Source: Zygaena filipendulae (Eukaryota > Arthropoda > Insecta > Lepidoptera > Zygaenidae). Taken from it: 64,000 nt of DNA. Made by a program: the position numbers and the translations under genes. This document shows positions 58,492 to 64,000 of this stretch, piece after piece. How positions within the stretch are numbered: position 1 is the stretch's first letter; the number at the start of each line of letters is the position of its first letter. Where the stretch lies: contig OU015675.1 of the NCBI GenBank assembly GCA_907165275.2, positions 3,055,501 to 3,119,500 on the forward strand, read 5' to 3'. Under the pieces are notes generated by a model. It ran no database searches. It saw only the letters and a program-made list of their open reading frames with translations, and was not told the origin of the DNA.

Positions 58492-59861
58492 AGTTATTTT
58501 TTCATTACGTAAAAAAATTAAAAATTACGTGTCCAATATTTTTTATTAATCTACAAGATGGACTATAACTAAAATTTGGTTGACAAGCCCATTACATAGG
58601 TCAGGCCCGCAATCCATATGGTTAAACAGTCCATAGAACTCTACTTTCTACAATCCTTATACACCTTCTTCAGTCTACATAAACCTTTGCTAATATTTCG
58701 TAGACAAACAAATAAATAGTACCTATCTAACGTCATCTTTTAAGAAAGAAGAGTACGAGTAAGTTTTACCGATCATATAGATTCATAATGGATCGATAAT
58801 ACGGAGATAATCGAAGAGATTATTGCATAATATTATCCATTATTGATCCATAAGATATCGCTCAAACACGGAAGAGCTCCAAGAACGTCGCGTTTGTGTG
58901 CAAAAAGAAAGTTGCAATAGCAGGAGCGCTCCCATTCCGGTCATCTCGTAGAGTAGCACGTCCTATATAACAATCGTTCCACAGACTGATCAATTTGACG
59001 CTCAGGACACAAGTGGTGTAGATTCGTCAAAAAAAAAAAAACAACTTTTATTATTTTGCAGTTTTTAACACCTTTAAAAATTCTTAATTGAAAATAAGAA
59101 CTGTATATTAACTTAAATTATTTTAACGGGACTTTCACTGGCAGATAGTTGATGTTATAAGTTAACATCAACTATCTGCCAGTTGATGTTATAAGTTAAC
59201 ATCAACTATCTGCCAGTGAAAGTCCCGTTAAAATAATTTAAGTTAATATACAGTTCTTATTTTCAATTAAGAATTTTTAAAGGTGTTAAAAACTGCAAAA
59301 TAATAAAAGTTGTTTTTTTTTTTTGACGAATCTACACCACTTGTGTCCTGAGCGTCAAATTGATCAGTCTGTGGAACGATTGTTATATAGGACGTGCTAC
59401 TCTACGAGATGACCGGAATGGGAGCGCTCCTGCTATTGCAACTTTCTTTTTGCACACAAACGCGACGTTCTTGGAGCTCTTCCGTGTTTGAGCGATATCT
59501 TATGGATCAATAATGGATAATATTATGCAATAATCTCTTCGATTATCTCCGTATTATCGATCCATTATGAATCTATATGATCGGTAAAACTTACTCGTAC
59601 TCTTCTTTCTTAAAAGATGACGTTAGATAGGTACTATTTATTTGTTTGTCTACGAAATATTAGCAAAGGTTTATGTAGACTGAAGAAGGTGTATAAGGAT
59701 TGTAGAAAGTAGAGTTCTATGGACTGTTTAACCATATGGATTGCGGGCCTGACCTATGTAATGGGCTTGTCAACCAAATTTTAGTTATAGTCCATCTTGT
59801 AGATTAATAAAAAATATTGGACACGTAATTTTTAATTTTTTTACGTAATGAAAAAATAACT
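58492..59861. repeat. 1.37-kb near-perfect palindrome
   Basis: The left arm 58492-59157 and right arm 59197-59861 are inverted copies; the only difference I found is one base in a poly-A run (13 versus 12). The 39-bp centre is itself a zig-zag of GATGTTATAAG and its inverse. The left arm carries part of a GGCATGATGA MITE, unique-looking DNA, and the 5' part of a Helitron. That Helitron resumes after the right arm at 59862. No gene lies in the arms. Confidence 0.9.
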
Positions 59862-59948
59862 TAGGTTACCTACTTTTATTTTAGAAAAAAAAATAGTTCC
59901 TGCGGGAATTCCGAAACTCACGCAGGTAAAACCGCAGGAAACAGCTAG
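59862..59948 (+). mobile_element. 3' part of the Helitron split by the palindrome
   Basis: TAGGTTACCTACTTTTATTTTAG-type text (compare 37109 and 39317 reversed) to ACCGCAGGAAACAGCTAG. Its 5' part lies before 59160 in the left arm. Confidence 0.75.
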
Positions 59949-60084
59949 TATAAACCATAAAATAATACACACACACACAAGAATATTTGAATTTTGACCT
60001 TGTTCATATGTATATAAATAAAATATTTTTATTTTAAGCGCATGGCTCAAGTATGATCTAAGTATATACTTAAATGTATTAAAG

Positions 60085-60381
60085 CAGTGGTTGTTAACTG
60101 GTGGTCCGCGGATCACTAGTGGTACTTGGAAGCATCTCAAGTGGTCCGCGAGCCATGTCAAAAAATGACAAGAATTGACACAACGTCACTCGAGAGCGGG
60201 CGGTGCGCGGCGCCACAGTCACGGCGTTGGCTGTGGCCTGTGGTCAAGGAGTAACACGCCCGACTAGACTGCGACTCGAGACGAGAAATTACCTCCAAAT
60301 GAATAAACCAACTGGATGGTCCACGGCGTAACGGATATTTTGTCAAATGGTCCCCCAGGACTAAAAGGTGAAGAACCACTG
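60085..60381. mobile_element. hAT-like MITE, CAGTGGTT ends
   Basis: The left end CAGTGGTTGTTAAC and the inverted right end CAGTGGTTCTTCACC match the widespread hAT terminal pattern. The flanks TATTAAAG and CCTTAAAG match at 6 of 8 positions, fitting an aged 8-bp duplication. A 121-codon minus-strand open frame covering this element is a chance reading. Confidence 0.7.
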
Positions 60382-60999
60382 CCTTAAAGGAAGTCTCTAC
60401 GTCTCGCGGTGTTCTAATAAAGAATGTAACACTCGCCCAAACGAAGTAAATCTTCGTTTTTGCGACGACCCCGCCACGCCACCATCTGTTTTGCCGAGTC
60501 GCCCCGAGCTTGGCGAGTTTCATGTATTTTTACTAAAACCACTCCTCTATAGGATTTGTGGGGGGTAACTTAGTTCGTGGCGTCTTAATATATTATGGTC
60601 TTAGTTGCTGACTCAAAGCAGAAAAAAGTTTGTCTGAGAAACTGTTAAGCTTTGGCAGTTGTCGCTGTTTAATGATACGCTTTTTTGAACTCAAACTTCA
60701 TATGAGAGCTTTTTGTCTTTAACAATGCTTTTATATCTGTCTATCTTCTACCAGCGTTAATTTCAGAAATCCCGCGGATATTCCAAGATAAAAGTATTTA
60801 CTACCCTTTACATATTTTTTTCTGTACCTACCCTTGACGACGTGTAGATAGTTTGCAAAATTTAATGTAGTTTCTTCAGCGTTAATTTCGGAATTCCCGT
60901 GGGGTTTTTGGGATAAAAAGTGTATGCAAATTTTCGTGGTGATGATTTTTGGGCTATTTAGCCGTGAAAGTAAGGATTACTTTAGGTAATGTAAGGGAC

Positions 61000-61108
61000 T
61001 CCGATCATCATGAAATTTTGTATGCCTTTGTGTATTTTTGTAGGGCCTTTTTATCTTGGAATTACGAAACCACCGGGGATGAAACCGCGGAGAACAGCTT
61101 TCTACTAG
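61000..61108 (+). mobile_element. Helitron 3' part
   Basis: CGATCATCATGAAATTTTGT to AAACCGCGGAGAACAGC, ending CTACTAG. The next copy starts on the following base. Confidence 0.65.
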
Positions 61109-61307
61109 TCCTACTAATATTATAAATGTTAAAGTGTGGATGTTTGAATGTTTGTTACTCAATCACGCAAAAACGGCTGAACGGATTTGGATTAAATTTG
61201 GCATGCACGTTGTCAGGGGTAGAGAGAAGGACATAGGGTAGTTTTTATCCCGGAATTCCCGCGGGAACTTTGGAATTACCGCGAGTGAAACCGCTGGGCA
61301 CAGCTAG
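61109..61307 (+). mobile_element. Non-autonomous Helitron, head-to-tail partner
   Basis: Start TCCTACTAATATTATAAATG directly after CTAG; end AAACCGCTGGGCACAGCTAG. Confidence 0.85.
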
Positions 61308-63854
61308 TTACTAATAAAAACAAAAATATATGGAATAGTCAAATAATTATCTTCCTTCGAATAACCGCTGCTTAGTTACAAATCACGAACACTTACTTTG
61401 TAACGACCAAGTAACTTTTTCTTCAATTTAATTTTGATTCAACACATTCAAAACAGACGAGCTGGTAACAATTGGTGACAAACTCAAACTGCATAATATT
61501 GTGCCTTTGAAAGCTGGCAACACTGAGCGCACGTGACTGGAATACGAATCATCTCCAGAGAGCGTTGTCATAAAGTGGAGCCTTAAAATTTAATCGGGTT
61601 CCAATTTCCATTCAATTGAGCATAAAGAGAGTATCGGCACAAATGGATCGTCTGCAGTCTGGCAACTTATAACCACAATACTAAAAAAAAAACAGCGTTT
61701 TTTGCCAAAAAGGGAAAAAGAGGCAATAATCAATCGTTTGTAGGAGATGGATAACATAATATATTATCCTGTACGTTTACATAGTGTTACAGAAATGTAA
61801 AAAAAAATAATGTCTGAAAGTTATTCAACATTAGTTTGGTTCTACGAAATTTGAAGCGCTACGCCCGCGCCTCACGTAGGCGCGACCAATGACCAATGAC
61901 CGATTTGATTTTTTTTGCTGCAGGCGGGCGGCGCGGCGCTCTCACCAAATATATTATATTGTATTATAAATAACTTTAGACATGGGCTAATAAAAATGAA
62001 AAAATATAACCTATATTAAGACATAGTGCGATCGATTCAGAAGTCGATTCTGAACATACTTACTATCTTCCTAGTTTTCAGTCAATTCATTAACACGTTG
62101 TATATGTTAATTAAAAACTATAAAAGTTCTTTATTCATAATAAATAATAGTTACTGTTTTGAAATTGGAAAAAATAGAATGCTTTTTAATGGTTTTACCT
62201 TAGGATTTACTGATATAAGTAACACAAAAAACATCCAGTTCCGTAATTGACTCACAAACATAATATACTTTAGTGGAGATGGAAAAAAGAACGCAAAACA
62301 ATATTATAAAAGCACATACTCACTAAGTATAACAAAAAAGGGCCATAATCTCGGGGCAAAACCGATTCGAGAAATTCTTACCCTATTTGAAAGGGTTTCT
62401 CTTGTATTTTTCTTCGTTCCCGTGGAAATAGGCTTTAAAGATATTTTTCGAGAGCGTAAAAGAAAATGTCGTGCAGTGTACAGATAGGATGAGCCCAATG
62501 AACTGAGTAATTGAATATGAGTGAATACAATATTAAATAAAAATAGCAAAATGAATTAATTCTTTTTGAGTTACATTTCAGAGTCTATTTTTCTTACATT
62601 ACTTTGTGCACAACGAAAAACCGACTAGGTATATAGTCTCTATTCTATGCTAGTGTGGTTTTTTATTCATTTATTGGGGAAAAAACAGACACAAGTTGGG
62701 ACATAGAACAGAACAGAGAGTGGTTGACTTATCATTATTCGCCGGTTTGCTTTTTAATTTTGTATTTTATTGTTTAAATAAAAAAAAAAATACCTCGTTA
62801 TAGTACCTACACCGTGAAATTTTTAAATAAATATTTGCACCTAATAAAAGGTAAAAAAAAACATCGTTCAAAACAATAGTAGGTAGGTATCACATTTTGT
62901 AAATTAAAAATTGAAAAACATTCGGAACTCGTCGTATATTTTTTATTTGAGAAACCACTTAAAAACCTTTTCGTCCCGTTGTTACTGGCACGATGATAAA
63001 AATAAAAACATTTCTCTCATTTAGTACTTGCTTAGCTGAGAAAACAAGATGGGCGTTTGGAAACAATCGTGGCTGTGTTTCATTGTTCTTATTATCAGCT
63101 GTGGAATTTTGTTTACACCGCGAGCGGTCCCTTCTCTCGTTGTCTGTTTAAAAAGTTTGTGCGTGAAATTGAGGCTTACATTGTTGGTTAAGGTTGTTAG
63201 GTACTTGTTATATACTTGAAAGCCAGTTTCCATCCCCATTCCAGGTCGGCAACGCCTTCTGGTGTTGCAGATGTCCATGGGCGGGTGATAGCCACTTGCC
63301 CGTTTGCCCCCTATAACGTTAAAAAAATACTTACATTAGATGCCTTTAAAAGGTATGGAAAAGCTTATACAAAAGTGAAAGAACAATTGCTGGTTTCTAT
63401 TCACATCGAATAGGTACACACGATCCAATTAATTATTCACGCGTTAAAAAAGTATAAGTAAAACAATTTTTTTGTTACTAGTCCCCATTAGACTTCATAT
63501 TGTAATATTTTTTTGCTTTAATACAAAAGTAAAGGTATGTACTTACACATTGTATATACTAAGTAAAAAGTTTTTAAATCAATGTATAGGTACCTATGTA
63601 GACAAGTTTTGTGCGCTCGCGATGGCTTTTTTAAAAAGACAAATTATTATTAATGCTTTAATTAGAATCTTTGATGGTCTTAACCATAAGGCGATTTACA
63701 ACTGACTGTATGACTGACTGTATACAATAAAAATGAGTATCTTAATTCTATTGTTTAAAACTAAATATAATTCCCTGGTCACAAGAAACGCGTGAGGATC
63801 AGATGTTGCTGGCAATATAACTAGGATGTACCTCAGACGAATATTTCGTCTAAG
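61308..63854. other. Intergenic, no gene seen
   Basis: AT-rich with homopolymer runs. No splice-consistent exon or repeat end was identified; short frames near 62.0, 63.2 and 63.5 kb look random. Confidence 0.5.
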
Positions 63855-64000
63855 GCATTGATTCCCAAAGTGGTCCAGGTGGACCCCCAGGGGTCCACGG
63901 GAGCCCGACAGGGGTCTACGCTTGCGTGGAAAAGATGGGGGTCCACAACTGTTGGATGAAGACGCTTTTTAGACTGGCCTTGAAACTTAGCTTAAATGAC
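63855..64000. mobile_element. Start of a hAT-like element cut by the window edge
   Basis: TTGATTCCCAAAGTGGTCC followed by runs such as GGACCCCCAGGGGTCCAC resembles the left end of a known style of hAT MITE. The right end lies outside the window. Confidence 0.4.

Noticed and set aside
60158..60523. 121-codon minus-strand frame
   Set aside because: It covers a hAT-like MITE and its flank, with no family signature.

Overview
This is AT-rich, repeat-dense nuclear DNA of a moth or butterfly (Lepidoptera). The evidence is the constant taggtaggtacctac-type scatter, dozens of short Helitrons of the butterfly/moth type (start TCCTACTAATATTATAAATGCG, end in a hairpin followed by CTAG), tRNA-headed SINEs, degraded LINE ends, and an insect gustatory-receptor gene with small introns. 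The species cannot be told from sequence alone. Bacterial features (operons, ribosome binding sites) do not apply.

Two gene models can be supported. (1) A gustatory receptor on the minus strand: one large exon (20297-19395) plus two short exons (18495-18433 and 17839-17750), all joined by phase-0 introns with good splice sites. The expected last exon, carrying transmembrane segment 7, was not found. (2) A gene of unknown function on the plus strand at 27551-28198, made of two exons joined by a phase-2 intron; its 5' part was not found. A third, weak candidate exon lies on the minus strand near 21.6-21.75 kb. Almost every other open frame is a chance reading of repeats.

Layout. 0-7 kb: diffuse intergenic DNA with small inverted-repeat elements (MITEs), a SINE and an RTE-like LINE 3' end. 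7.2-9.5 kb: a non-autonomous hAT-like element with a perfect 8-bp target duplication. 9.5-17 kb: Helitrons (one head-to-tail pair), a LINE tail and intergenic DNA. 17-21 kb: the receptor gene, with MITEs and a Helitron inside its introns. 21-27 kb: SINE, MITEs and a CR1/Jockey-like LINE end. 27.5-28.2 kb: the unknown gene. 28-42 kb: intergenic DNA, Helitrons (one inverted pair), a 430-bp inverted repeat, a 273-bp tandem duplication, and a MITE carrying a GC-rich minisatellite. 42-43.2 kb: a broken LINE reverse transcriptase. 44-58 kb: Helitrons, a CA microsatellite, a SINE and MITEs. 58.5-59.9 kb: a 1.37-kb near-perfect palindrome that splits a Helitron. 60-64 kb: hAT-like MITEs and more Helitrons.

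The most interesting items are a 31-33 bp palindromic insertion found twice with 8-bp flanking duplications, the large palindrome with a zig-zag centre, a four-copy MITE family with 4-bp target duplications, and the unknown two-exon gene. There is no CRISPR, prophage or bacterial defence system here; nothing in the window amounts to a multi-gene system.
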